This document shows, one piece after another, positions 1-8,309 of a stretch of 59,254 nt of DNA; the stretch's first letter is position 1, and the number at the start of each line of letters is the position of its first letter. The stretch lies in NCBI GenBank assembly GCA_902489255.1, contig CABTZF010000007.1, positions 1 through 59,254 of the forward strand. Reading direction: 5' to 3'. The translations under genes and the position numbers were made by a program. Under the pieces are notes generated by a model, which had not been told where the DNA came from, made no database searches, and worked only from the letters and a program-made list of their open reading frames with translations. This DNA comes from an uncultured Peptoniphilus sp. Its GTDB lineage: Bacteria > Bacillota > Clostridia > Tissierellales > Peptoniphilaceae.

Positions 1-1497
1 ATAAGGAGATCCTTCTTTCCCTATGACTTGTCCATCTCTTGTTATAATCGGCCAGAAGCTACCTACTATATCAAACGCCAGTTCATTAGCAGCTGTAAAG
101 TAAAGGGTATAGACTCTGCGGTTGTAGTAGACATTGTAGACTGTTTCGCCTGTTGAGGATACAGATTTTTGAACGTTTGGGTCTTTTTCAGATGCGTTTT
201 GCTTTTTAGTCAAGTCTTCATTTAAAAAGTAATATCTTTCAAATTCTTTTTTGCTATTTTGAGCCTTCTCCAAGCGTCCGTCATTTAAGTCAGGGAAGGT
301 GATGCCGTGGATATCTAAGTTTGTAAGATCCGGTCTAGAACCGGTGTCAGCATCATCTATTCTTCTTGCGCCGATAAAGTCGTAGCGATCACGCAATGGT
401 AGGGTATTATCTTTGTCGTAATCCGTCTTTTCAGTCCAAAATTGGATGGCATATTCCGCCTTGGGTTTGTCTTTCCAAACTGCTGTAAAAGTCAATTTTT
501 CCCTTGATTTTTCATCCAAGCCTAAAAGTAGAGCAGGCATCTTGAGTTTTACATCTAAATCAAGGGCAGGTGTTCCGTCTGCCTTGTTAATAATTTGATC
601 TTTTTTGTAGGTTTTTCCATCTGCTGTTTGTAAGTCATGAGATGGCTTCCAGCCTAAAAAGTCGGAGCCTGCCTTTGTGGGAATACTCTTGTCATCAATT
701 GTAGGGATGATTTGTTCGTGGTAAATGGTGCGGTCGGGAACCGGTGTGCCACCATCTGTGTCAAAGTTGACATTGTAGTGTGCGCGGTTGTAGCGATATT
801 CCAATATAAAGTTCTCGGCATTTTCCGGCACTTGCATTGTTATAAAAGGTGCTTCCGGAACAAATCCTCTCCTTTCATTTTCATTTAAAGGACTTACTTC
901 CATAGTGGAGCCGGTGTTTCCGTTTTGAGTCGTAATAAGTTGTCCTTCTTCTCCAACACTTCCGTCGGGATTGGTGTACTTTGTAAAATCATGCAAGTCT
1001 TGGAAGACGTGTTTGATTGTAATGGCGTTGGCCTTGGATTTGTAACGGAATTCTTGACTGCCATTATTTCCTGCATTCTTCACCTTGTCGTAGGTGATTA
1101 AATAATCGTCATCCGGTTTTTCGTAGCCTGTAAGGTCCGGAAGTTTAACTGTTTGATTGACCTTGGCCTTTTCTTCTTCCGTTGCAGCTTCACCTACACT
1201 GGCAATATAAGGTTGGTAATCAACTTCATACTTATCCCCTCTTTGCACCTTGTAGTCTGTGCGCAAGGTATAAATCGCCGGTTGCTCCGGATTTTTTATT
1301 AAATCCTCTGCCGTTTTGCCAGCTTCTGGTTTTGCAGGTTTAACAGGTGTCAGTTTGTTTACAATCTCTGACTTGTTGTCCGTTAAATTATTATAATTAA
1401 CCTCAGCAAATACGCTTAGAGGTAATGATGTAAACAGCATCAATGCAGATAACATAAACAAAAAGACTCTTTTTAGTCGTGTTTTCATTCCTTCCAT
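1..1497 (-). CDS. Large secreted surface protein with InlB-type repeat (partial)
   Basis: An open frame of 499 codons runs from ATG 1497 off the window edge, so the C terminus is unseen. Residues 1-31 form a signal peptide (basic MKTRLKR stretch, hydrophobic core, cleavage after VFA). A segment near residues 240-285 contains NVNFDTDGG and FLGWKP, the hallmark of InlB B-repeat (Listeria-Bacteroides) modules. The rest is Tyr/Asp-rich beta-type sequence. Proteins of this build in anaerobic cocci are usually very large adhesin-like wall proteins, often ending in LPXTG or another anchor, but no anchor is visible here. Ligand and function are unknown. The ATG follows AAGGAGAGAGG at a somewhat long distance; a second ATG three codons later is possible. 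Confidence 0.8.
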   Translation of the reverse strand, partial: MEGMKTRLKRVFLFMLSALMLFTSLPLSVFAEVNYNNLTDNKSEIVNKLTPVKPAKPEAGKTAEDLIKNPEQPAIYTLRTDYKVQRGDKYEVDYQPYIASVGEAATEEEKAKVNQTVKLPDLTGYEKPDDDYLITYDKVKNAGNNGSQEFRYKSKANAITIKHVFQDLHDFTKYTNPDGSVGEEGQLITTQNGNTGSTMEVSPLNENERRGFVPEAPFITMQVPENAENFILEYRYNRAHYNVNFDTDGGTPVPDRTIYHEQIIPTIDDKSIPTKAGSDFLGWKPSHDLQTADGKTYKKDQIINKADGTPALDLDVKLKMPALLLGLDEKSREKLTFTAVWKDKPKAEYAIQFWTEKTDYDKDNTLPLRDRYDFIGARRIDDADTGSRPDLTNLDIHGITFPDLNDGRLEKAQNSKKEFERYYFLNEDLTKKQNASEKDPNVQKSVSSTGETVYNVYYNRRVYTLYFTAANELAFDIVGSFWPIITRDGQVIGKEGSPY

Positions 1498-1834
1498 AAT
1501 TTTTCCTCTCTCCTTATTAAAAATAATATTCCAGTAATACCTATTCCCATATAAAATAATTTGTATAAAATAATAATTATATGTTACCGGAATGTCGATT
1601 TTTATTTTTTCTTATGTCTAATAATAAATTTTATAGCTTTTTAGCTATTAATATCCAGTTTAATTAAGCTATATTTATATTATACACTTTAATTAGGAAA
1701 ATAAAAGAAAAATACGTAAAAATTTAGGTTATTTTCTGCTTTTTTACTATTTGTTTGAATATTTCCTTGCTATTTAAAATATTGTACTTTTATACTACAA
1801 TATTAGATAATATGTATATAAGATGGAGGTAAGG
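1498..1834. other. AT-rich divergent intergenic region
   Basis: About 335 bp between the surface-protein gene (minus) and the AEC transporter (plus). It has many stop codons in all frames and no coding signal. A plausible plus-strand promoter is TTGCTA (1767-1772), 18 bp, TATACT (1791-1796). No riboswitch or repeat was recognised. Confidence 0.5.
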
Positions 1835-2740
1835 ATGAAACTTTTATATACCATTCTTAATTTAATGACTTTTATAGCCATGGGTTTTTTACTTAAAAAA
1901 ATAAAATTATTTTCTAAGGAAACAGCACAAGAGCTTAATTCTTTTGTTTTTAAAGTTGCTTTTCCTTTAAATATAATTACTTCTTTTTACAAGGTTAATT
2001 TAGCGGAAGTAATACATTTCTCATTCTTTTTATATATTACTTTTACATTCTTTCTATCTTTTTGCCTGGCTCTTGCTATTTCTCACTTACTTCATAAAGA
2101 TGGGCTTAATCGTGCAGTAACAACTGTTGCCGTTTACAGGGGAAATTTTATTATTATGGGCTTTCCCATATTAGAATCTCTGCTTGGAGATGATTCCCTG
2201 ATATATGCCGGAATAATACTTGCCATTTCGCAAGTTTTTTATAATATTACAACTGCTTGGGTCTATGAAAAAGCAACTTTAGCCAAGGCCGATTGCAAAA
2301 AACTTTTTATTAATATTTTTAAAAATCCAATGCTCTTGGGTGTTTTAATAGGTATTTTAATTAATTTAACAAATTTTAACCTTTATTTTTTGGAAAATCC
2401 TTTTAGGACAATAGGAAAAACTGCTACAACTTTTGGACTTATAGTCTTGGGTCATGGACTTTCTTTTGATTTTGATAAAAATAATTTAAAAAATACAATA
2501 ATTGTTGCTTTTGCAAAACTTCTCATTCTTCCCGCCATTGCTTTTTTTGCATCCAATTTGTTTAATTTAGCTCCTATAGAAAAGTCAACAGCAATTATCT
2601 TGTTTGCCTGCCCAACTGCAATAGTATCTTATACTTTTGCCAAAAATTATAAGGCCGATACAAAACTTGCCCAAAATTATGTGATATTCACGACTTTTTT
2701 ATTTATGTTTACAATCTACCTGGTACTAAAAATTTTTTAA
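1835..2740 (+). CDS. AEC-family (auxin efflux carrier) transporter
   Basis: A 301-residue, highly hydrophobic protein with about ten membrane segments. It has the AEC two-half layout: a first block of five helices, a polar connector near residues 150-165, then a second block ending in a hydrophobic helix. Bacterial AEC carriers export or exchange small organic anions such as malate; the substrate here cannot be read from sequence. The start is placed at ATG 1835 because the Shine-Dalgarno GGAGG lies just after the in-frame ATG at 1823 and would overlap it. The gene stands alone and is followed by the htpG promoter without a clear terminator. Confidence 0.85.
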   Translation: MKLLYTILNLMTFIAMGFLLKKIKLFSKETAQELNSFVFKVAFPLNIITSFYKVNLAEVIHFSFFLYITFTFFLSFCLALAISHLLHKDGLNRAVTTVAVYRGNFIIMGFPILESLLGDDSLIYAGIILAISQVFYNITTAWVYEKATLAKADCKKLFINIFKNPMLLGVLIGILINLTNFNLYFLENPFRTIGKTATTFGLIVLGHGLSFDFDKNNLKNTIIVAFAKLLILPAIAFFASNLFNLAPIEKSTAIILFACPTAIVSYTFAKNYKADTKLAQNYVIFTTFLFMFTIYLVLKIF

Positions 2741-2746
2741 TTGGGT

Positions 2747-2775
2747 TTGACTAATTTTGAAAAAAGTTATATATT
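2747..2775 (+). promoter_or_regulatory. Sigma-A-type promoter of htpG
   Basis: TTGACT (2747-2752) and TATATT (2770-2775) are separated by exactly 17 bp. The -10 box ends 1 nt before the CIRCE operator, so bound repressor would cover the transcription start. Confidence 0.8.
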
Positions 2776-2776
2776 A

Positions 2777-2803
2777 TTAGCAGAGTATCTTTTTGAGTGC
2801 TAA
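2777..2803 (+). promoter_or_regulatory. CIRCE operator (HrcA site) upstream of htpG
   Basis: TTAGCAGAG, 9 nt, GAGTGCTAA. The right half matches the CIRCE consensus half perfectly; the left half matches 6 of 9 (consensus TTAGCACTC). The 9-nt spacer is canonical. HrcA binding at CIRCE represses heat-shock genes. The same arrangement, with the same weaker left half, precedes the hsp20 gene at 19791-19817. Confidence 0.8.
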
Positions 2804-2817
2804 AGAAAGGTGATAAT

Positions 2818-4695
2818 ATGAAAAATAAAGAATTTAAAACTGAGTCCAAAAGACTTATGGACCTCATGATTAATTCAATTTATACAAATAAAGAAATATT
2901 TTTAAGAGAAATAATCTCCAATGCTTCTGATGCCATGGATAAAATGTACTATATTGCCTTGACTGATGATAATATTAAATTTAACAAGGAAGATTATTAT
3001 ATAAGAATAAGTCTTGATAAGGATAATAGAACTATTAGGATTTCTGACCACGGTATAGGTATGACTGAAAAAGAGCTTGAAGAAAATTTAGGTACCATAG
3101 CAAAGTCAGGTTCTTTGGACTTTAAAAATGAAAATTCAAAAGACAAGGATCCTTCTTATCAAATTATCGGTCAATTCGGTGTCGGCTTTTATTCCGCCTT
3201 TATGGTTGCCAAAAAAATTGAAGTTCTGACTAAGTCCTATAAGGAAGATAAGGCTCATTTATGGACAAGCTTTGAAGCGGAAGATTATAGCATTACAGAT
3301 TCACAAAAGGATGAAAACGGAACTATAATTACCTTAACTTTAAGGGATAATACAGAGGATGAAAATTATGATGAGTTTTTAGAAGAATATAAAATAAGAT
3401 CACTTGTAAAAAGGTATTCAAACTATATAAGCTACCCCATAAAAATGTCAGTAGAAAAGAAAAGACCTGCCAAAGACTCAACTGAAGAAAATCCTAAATT
3501 TGAAAGTTACAGGGAAGATGAAGTTTTAAATTCAATGATTCCCCTGTGGAGAAAAAATAAAAATGAATTAACTGAAGATGATTACACAAATTTCTATAAC
3601 GAAAGGCACTTGGGCTTTGATAAGCCTCTTTCTTACCTCCACCTAAATATTGAAGGTGCTATTGCTTTTAGGGCGATTTTATTTATACCTTCCCAAAGAC
3701 CCTTTGACTTTTATAATGTGGACAGAAAAAAAGGTTTGGAACTTTATTCTAACGGTGTAATGATCATGGAAAATTCAGAAGATCTTCTTCCCGACTACTT
3801 GTCCTTTGTCAAGGGAGTTGTTGACAGTGAAGATATTTCCTTAAATATTTCCCGTGAAATGCTACAAAATACAAGAGAATTGAGATTAATAAAAAGGTCT
3901 GTTGAAAATAAAATATTTGAAGAATTAAAGAGATTATTTAAGGATAAGAGAGAAGATTATATTGAATTCTTTAAAAATTTCGGAGTTATTTTAAAAACAG
4001 GAGCCTACGAAAATTTTGGTCAAGAGGCTGATAAACTAAAAGAATTTTTTATCTATAAGTCTACAAAAAGAGATTTCATAAGCCTTGATGAATATGTAAA
4101 AGATATGAAACCCGACCAAAATTATATTTACTATGCCACCGGCGAAAGTGTAGACCAAATCAAAGAACTTCCACAAATAAAGGCAATTATGGATAAGGAT
4201 TATGAAGTTTTATTATTTGATGACCCTATTGACGAATTTGTGGTTAAAGTTTTGAGAAAATATTCAGAAAAGGAATTTAAGTCAATATCAGAAACTGAAG
4301 GGTCTTCTGAAGAAAAAGAAAAAAAAGATGATAATTCCACTGATAAAAAAATCCTGGAAAATATGAAGGAAATCTTAAAAAATGAGGTTGTTGATGTAAG
4401 GGAAAATAAAAACCTTAGCGGCGATGCGGCTTATTTATCAAGTACGGGAGAAATTTCTATTGATATGGAAAAAACTCTAAGTCATGTTCCGGGTCAAGAA
4501 GCTTTTAAAGCCCAAAAAGTTTTGGAAATAAATCCAAACCACGAAGCTTTTAAAAAATTAAAGGACTTTTCCGAAAATGACAAGGATAAGTTCAAACTAT
4601 ACACAGAGCTTCTATATAATTCTGCAAGGCTTATTGCAGGGCTTGAAATTAATGACCCTGTCGAATTTTCCAGAAATATTGCCAAACTTCTTTAA
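2818..4695 (+). CDS. htpG: Molecular chaperone HtpG (Hsp90)
   Basis: A 625-residue cytosolic ATP-dependent chaperone of normal HtpG length. The N-terminal GHKL ATPase domain is complete: EIISNASDAMDK carries the catalytic Glu and ATP-binding Asn, and DHGIGMT and GQFGVGFYSAFM supply the nucleotide-lid motifs. The middle domain contains NISREMLQNTRELR with the conserved Arg that contacts ATP. An acidic Glu/Lys/Ser linker near residue 500 separates the C-terminal dimerisation domain; no MEEVD tail is present, as expected in bacteria. ATG 2818 is chosen because AAAGGTGAT precedes it; a GTG at 2797 would lie inside the CIRCE site. HrcA/CIRCE control is expected. Confidence 0.97.
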   Translation: MKNKEFKTESKRLMDLMINSIYTNKEIFLREIISNASDAMDKMYYIALTDDNIKFNKEDYYIRISLDKDNRTIRISDHGIGMTEKELEENLGTIAKSGSLDFKNENSKDKDPSYQIIGQFGVGFYSAFMVAKKIEVLTKSYKEDKAHLWTSFEAEDYSITDSQKDENGTIITLTLRDNTEDENYDEFLEEYKIRSLVKRYSNYISYPIKMSVEKKRPAKDSTEENPKFESYREDEVLNSMIPLWRKNKNELTEDDYTNFYNERHLGFDKPLSYLHLNIEGAIAFRAILFIPSQRPFDFYNVDRKKGLELYSNGVMIMENSEDLLPDYLSFVKGVVDSEDISLNISREMLQNTRELRLIKRSVENKIFEELKRLFKDKREDYIEFFKNFGVILKTGAYENFGQEADKLKEFFIYKSTKRDFISLDEYVKDMKPDQNYIYYATGESVDQIKELPQIKAIMDKDYEVLLFDDPIDEFVVKVLRKYSEKEFKSISETEGSSEEKEKKDDNSTDKKILENMKEILKNEVVDVRENKNLSGDAAYLSSTGEISIDMEKTLSHVPGQEAFKAQKVLEINPNHEAFKKLKDFSENDKDKFKLYTELLYNSARLIAGLEINDPVEFSRNIAKLL

Positions 4696-4702
4696 ATATT
4701 TT

Positions 4703-4736
4703 AAAAGGACTGCCAATTTGAGCAGTCCTTAATTTT
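4703..4736 (+). terminator. Rho-independent terminator after htpG
   Basis: Perfect 9-bp stem AAGGACTGC (4705-4713) with GCAGTCCTT (4722-4730), 8-nt loop, then AATTTTT. Confidence 0.85.
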
Positions 4737-5042
4737 TATCAAAAAATTTCTTATTAAAATAATCTAAACCTGAAAAAAGCAGTCCCAATAACAATATTAT
4801 GGCTAAAGTTCTTGTAAAATAATCATTTCCTACCCAAAAAAGATAAGCGCTTAAAAATATTTTATTATTTATTTCGTCATTTGATAAAAATAGACCATGG
4901 ACACAAATAAAAAAATGCTGTATCAGGACCCGGACAAATAACATTTCTTATTTATTTTTACTTCTTCAGTATTATCATCGAAAAAATTCCTGCTCAAAAA
5001 TTCAGCTATTAAACATATGCCGAGTAAGTCCCCTAAAATCAT
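4729..5042 (-). pseudogene. Possible decayed small membrane-protein gene
   Basis: On the minus strand, an open frame from ATG 5042 encodes a 39-residue peptide starting MILGDLLGICLIAEFL that ends at TGA 4923-4925. Shortly downstream another frame encodes a hydrophobic helix (RTLAIILLLGLLFSGL) ending at 4729 beside the htpG terminator. The two pieces could be halves of one frameshifted two-helix protein. Neither has a good ribosome site, and the family is not recognised. Random AT-rich open frames remain possible. Confidence 0.25.
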
Positions 5043-5230
5043 TAAATAAATCTTTATTAAAATTTAAAAATTATTATTTATAACTTCTATTTATAATAGA
5101 AATGTAATTTTTAATTTTATCTAACTTTACTTATTTTTTTAGATTATCTTAAGATGATAGTTGTGTTATTTTTTATTATTTGGATATATATTATATCGTA
5201 AGATATATTTTAAAATATAGGGAGGATAAA

Positions 5231-5731
5231 ATGCAAGTAAGTTTTGGCGGAAATAAAGTTAATTTATATGGTAAAGAAGTTAAGGTTGGAGATAAGGCTC
5301 CTGAATTTAAGGCTATAAATAATGACCTATCTGTTTTTGACTCTAAAGAAAATCTAGGGAAAATTGTTGTTTATTCTGTTGTACCTTCCATTGATACGGG
5401 AGTATGCTCTCTTCAAACCAGAGCTTTCAATGAAGATGCGGCAGAACTTGGCGAAGATGTTAAGATTATTACTGTTTCCTGTGATTTGCCCTTTGCCCAA
5501 AAAAGATTTTGTGCCGTTGAAGGAATTGATAATTCAATTACAGTTTCTGACTATAGGTTTCATGATTTCGGCAAAAAATTCGGCTTTTTGATGGAAGACT
5601 TGGCCCTGCTTGCCAGAGGAGTTGTTGTAGTTGATAAGGACGGAAAAATAACTTACACTGAATATGTGAGTGAAGTTACAAATGAAGTGAACTTTAAGGC
5701 AGCCCTCGATGCTATTAAAGCTCTAAAATAA
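5231..5731 (+). CDS. tpx: Thiol peroxidase Tpx (atypical 2-Cys peroxiredoxin)
   Basis: A 166-residue peroxiredoxin that reduces H2O2 and alkyl hydroperoxides using thioredoxin. The peroxidatic Cys59 lies in SIDTGVCSLQTRAFN, and the resolving Cys94 in DLPFAQKRFC, the classic Tpx spacing. The N terminus VSFGGNKVNLYGKEVKVGD is typical. ATG 5231 is preceded by GGGAGG; a longer in-frame ATG at 5180 has no ribosome site. The stop codon overlaps the rlmH start (TAATG), so translation is probably coupled. It fits oxygen defence in an anaerobe, along with the flavodiiron protein at 39749. Confidence 0.95.
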   Translation: MQVSFGGNKVNLYGKEVKVGDKAPEFKAINNDLSVFDSKENLGKIVVYSVVPSIDTGVCSLQTRAFNEDAAELGEDVKIITVSCDLPFAQKRFCAVEGIDNSITVSDYRFHDFGKKFGFLMEDLALLARGVVVVDKDGKITYTEYVSEVTNEVNFKAALDAIKALK

Positions 5732-6210
5732 TGGATATAAATATAATCTCTGTAGGAAAAATTAAGGAAAAATATTTTACAGATGGAATTGATGAATATA
5801 AAAAAAGGCTCCTTCCTTTTTGCAAGGTAAATTTCATTGAATTGAAAGACGAGCAGACTCCTGCTAAAATTAGCGAAAAAGATATAAAAATCATTTTAGA
5901 TAAAGAAGGTTCAAGGATTTTAGAAAAAATAAGGGATAAAGATTATGTAATTGTCCTTGACCTTAAGGGAAAAAATATTGATTCTATTTCCTTTGCAAAT
6001 GAAATTCATAAGCTTATGGCTCATGGTACAAGCTCCATTGTGTTTATAATTGGAGGCAGTTTGGGTCTTAGTGATGAAGTAAAAAAAAGAGGGAACTGTT
6101 CCCTTTCTTTTTCTAAATTTACCTTCCCCCATAAACTTATGAAATTAATTTTAATGGAGCAAATATATCGTGCCTTTACTATCATTAATAAAATGCCCTA
6201 TCATAAGTAG
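5731..6210 (+). CDS. rlmH: 23S rRNA pseudouridine1915 N3-methyltransferase RlmH
   Basis: A 159-residue SPOUT methyltransferase that methylates pseudouridine 1915 in helix 69 of 23S rRNA using S-adenosylmethionine. FIIGGSLGLSDEVKKR forms the SAM-binding trefoil-knot loop, and the C terminus has the family signature LMKLILMEQIYRAFTIINKMPYHK in part (HKLMKLILMEQIYRAF). Length is exactly typical. The start codon overlaps the tpx stop. Confidence 0.96.
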   Translation: MDINIISVGKIKEKYFTDGIDEYKKRLLPFCKVNFIELKDEQTPAKISEKDIKIILDKEGSRILEKIRDKDYVIVLDLKGKNIDSISFANEIHKLMAHGTSSIVFIIGGSLGLSDEVKKRGNCSLSFSKFTFPHKLMKLILMEQIYRAFTIINKMPYHK

Positions 6211-6214
6211 ATGT

Positions 6215-6673
6215 TCATATAAATTCCTTTAAAATCCCCACTAGCTTTTTATAGCCTAAGGGGGATTTTTTCTTACCCTTGGCATTTATCATGTAGTCAT
6301 TGTCAAAAACTATTTCAACTTCCCAATCATTATCAGACTCATCAAACTTATTCCATGTTTCAAGGGGCAGTCGAATAACCTCGTTGTTTAAATAGTCCCA
6401 CTTTTCAGAAATTTCCGCAAAACTGCTTACCCCGTCAAAAATATTTTCATCTGCATATGCTGCCTTAAAAAGCACTTGTCCAAATTTTTCTCTATTGAGG
6501 TAATATGACAAATTTTCAAGCTTATCAGCTAAAAATATTTCTCTGATTTCTGTATCTGCAAAACAAAATCCATTGTTGCACTTTTCATTTATTTTGTAGT
6601 CTTTTAAAAAGTTTTTATATCTTTTTTTTGAACCTTTAGACCCGGTGGGCCTTGGCTTTTTCAATTCTCTCAT
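6215..6673 (-). CDS. Hypothetical protein, 152 aa
   Basis: Not recognised. It begins with a basic stretch (KKPRPTGSKGSKKRYKNFLKDY), followed by an acidic, aromatic-rich globular region and a short Lys-rich tail (KGKKKSPLGYKKLVGIL). There are three Cys in the N-terminal third (KCNNGFC plus one following), no signal peptide and no membrane helix. AAAAAGG immediately precedes ATG 6673. It converges on rlmH with only 4 bp between stops, so its 3' end doubles as the rlmH terminator. Possibly a cytosolic nucleic-acid-associated protein given the basic N terminus, but that is speculation. Confidence 0.65.
   Translation of the reverse strand: MRELKKPRPTGSKGSKKRYKNFLKDYKINEKCNNGFCFADTEIREIFLADKLENLSYYLNREKFGQVLFKAAYADENIFDGVSSFAEISEKWDYLNNEVIRLPLETWNKFDESDNDWEVEIVFDNDYMINAKGKKKSPLGYKKLVGILKEFI
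6231..6271 (+). terminator. Terminator of tpx-rlmH lying inside the opposing gene
   Basis: AAAATCCCC (6231-6239) pairs with GGGGATTTT (6261-6269) and is followed by T residues on the plus strand. The hairpin sits in the last codons of the converging minus-strand gene, whose stop is at 6215. Confidence 0.65.
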
Positions 6674-6716
6674 CCTTTTTAATGTAACATAAAAAAATTA
6701 TAATTTTTTTAACTTA

Positions 6717-7262
6717 TTACAGATATTTTTGCAAATATTTTTCTATTTCCCCTATAATATTATCAATTTCTTTTTCTTCTATTTTTTTGTTACGAAAAGT
6801 TAAAGCTTTATTAAGCAAAATTTTTAAATTTTCATCTTCATTGCCCTCATCAATTATTTTCCTAAGGCGACTGATATAAAACCCTAAATTTTTAAACTTA
6901 ATAAGAAGCCTTCTTTCCCGACTTAAGTGATTTAAAAGATATGAGAGGGTCCAATTAATGTTGGTTTGTGTTTGAACTGCCTTGTGACTAATAATTAAAC
7001 CTTCTTTTTTTAAATCCAATAAAAAATTTTTCATAATATTTCTATCAAAATCAGTGAAAAGAATAAATTGAATTTCTTCAATATCACTATTATTAGATTC
7101 TTTACTATTATCAAAATCATTTAAACCCAATAAAGTACCGATTTTTTTATCATAATCATCTTTCGATAGACCCAAAGCTTGAATCTTATATTTTTTTGAT
7201 ATTTTTTTTAATAAAAATTCGTCACTCTCTGCTATGCCCATATATATTAATTTTTTTTCCAT
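6717..7262 (-). CDS. DUF3783 domain protein
   Basis: A 181-residue cytosolic protein. The central part (about residues 65-120) has the DUF3783 pattern: a short strand ILFTDFD, a helix, then GLIISHKAVQTQTNINWTL with the conserved Lys-Ala-x-x-T-x-x-N-x-x-W. The remainder is Lys/Glu-rich helix. The family is found mainly in Clostridia and has no established function. It lies 43 bp upstream (in transcription order) of the 152-aa gene and may be co-transcribed with it. The assignment rests on motif memory. Confidence 0.65.
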   Translation of the reverse strand: MEKKLIYMGIAESDEFLLKKISKKYKIQALGLSKDDYDKKIGTLLGLNDFDNSKESNNSDIEEIQFILFTDFDRNIMKNFLLDLKKEGLIISHKAVQTQTNINWTLSYLLNHLSRERRLLIKFKNLGFYISRLRKIIDEGNEDENLKILLNKALTFRNKKIEEKEIDNIIGEIEKYLQKYL

Positions 7263-7365
7263 AAGTCATCCTTTGTTTAAAATATTATATAATTCAATTA
7301 AAAATCTTGTTAGAACAATAATAATAGTATATTATAGTAAAAGAAAAAAATAAAGGAAGTGACAT

Positions 7366-8223
7366 ATGAAAGAATTTAAAATTATAACAGATTCTTGTGT
7401 AGACTTTAATATAGATATTTTAAAAAGCAAAAATTTACAAGTAGTCCCTATAAATACAATTATAGATGATGTTGAATATGGTATAGACCGTGAATATATT
7501 GATCAGCAAAAATTTTTTAAGGAAATGGAAGCCGGTAAAGAACCCACAACTGTTGCTGCAAAACCTACGGACCTTGAAAGGATATTTAAAGAAAATTTAG
7601 ACAAGGAAATTGATTTTATTTATATAAGTTTTTCTTCTGCCCTGTCTTCATCTTTTGCTAATGCCCACACTGTAATTGACTCTTTAAAAAACCGATACAA
7701 AGATTTTAAAATGTACCTTATTGATTCCAAGGCGGCAACTGCATCTTTGGACTTGATTGTTGATTATGCCTTGTCGCTTCAGGCAGCCGGCAAAGATATA
7801 GACCAGGTTTATGAAGAAGTAAAAAATTCTATAAAAAATTTGCATGTTGAATTTATTATTAAAGACCTATATCATCTTATGCGGGGAGGAAGACTGTCAA
7901 AAACTTCAGCTGTTCTCGGAACTGCCTTAAAAATTTCGCCAATTTTAATTTTGGATGATGAGGGCAAGATATCCTTAATAGATAAGGTCAGAGGTAGAAA
8001 AAGAGCAATTGACAAGCTTTTAAATAATTTTTCAAAGTCTTTTGATTCTGAAAAATTTTCAAAAGTCATTATATCTCACTCTCTTGCTGAAAAAGACGCA
8101 AAACTATTGAAAGAAAAGTTAATAGAAAAATTTAATGTTCAAGTTGATGTTTTTGATTTGGTAATAACTATAGGGGCTCATACCGGTCCAGGAACCCTAA
8201 TTCTCGGATATTTTAAGAAATAA
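7366..8223 (+). CDS. DegV family (fatty-acid-binding, FakB-type) protein
   Basis: A 285-residue cytosolic two-domain DegV protein. ITDSCVDF at the N terminus, ISFSSALSSSF near residue 90 and the lipid-pocket motif RGGRLSK near residue 168 are family signatures. The C-terminal GAHTGPGTL is also conserved. FakB-type DegV proteins bind a fatty acid and present it to the kinase FakA for phosphorylation; the partner kinase is not in this window. AAGGAAG precedes ATG 7366. It is transcribed alone and converges on the serine symporter gene. Confidence 0.93.
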   Translation: MKEFKIITDSCVDFNIDILKSKNLQVVPINTIIDDVEYGIDREYIDQQKFFKEMEAGKEPTTVAAKPTDLERIFKENLDKEIDFIYISFSSALSSSFANAHTVIDSLKNRYKDFKMYLIDSKAATASLDLIVDYALSLQAAGKDIDQVYEEVKNSIKNLHVEFIIKDLYHLMRGGRLSKTSAVLGTALKISPILILDDEGKISLIDKVRGRKRAIDKLLNNFSKSFDSEKFSKVIISHSLAEKDAKLLKEKLIEKFNVQVDVFDLVITIGAHTGPGTLILGYFKK

Positions 8224-8303
8224 AAAACACCTTAATTGTGATGTGTACCCTCCTTACCCTTTGTCCGGTAAAGAAGGTACTTATCATTTTAAGGTGTTCT
8301 TTT
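8222..8303. terminator. Long nested hairpin between convergent genes
   Basis: AACACCTTAA (8226-8235) pairs with TTAAGGTGTT (8289-8298). Inside it TGAT/ATCA, GTACC (8245-8249)/GGTAC (8276-8280) and TTACC (8254-8258)/GGTAA (8267-8271) continue the stem. A and T tracts flank both sides, so it can terminate both degV and the minus-strand serine operon. Confidence 0.75.
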
Positions 8304-8309
8304 ATTTTA

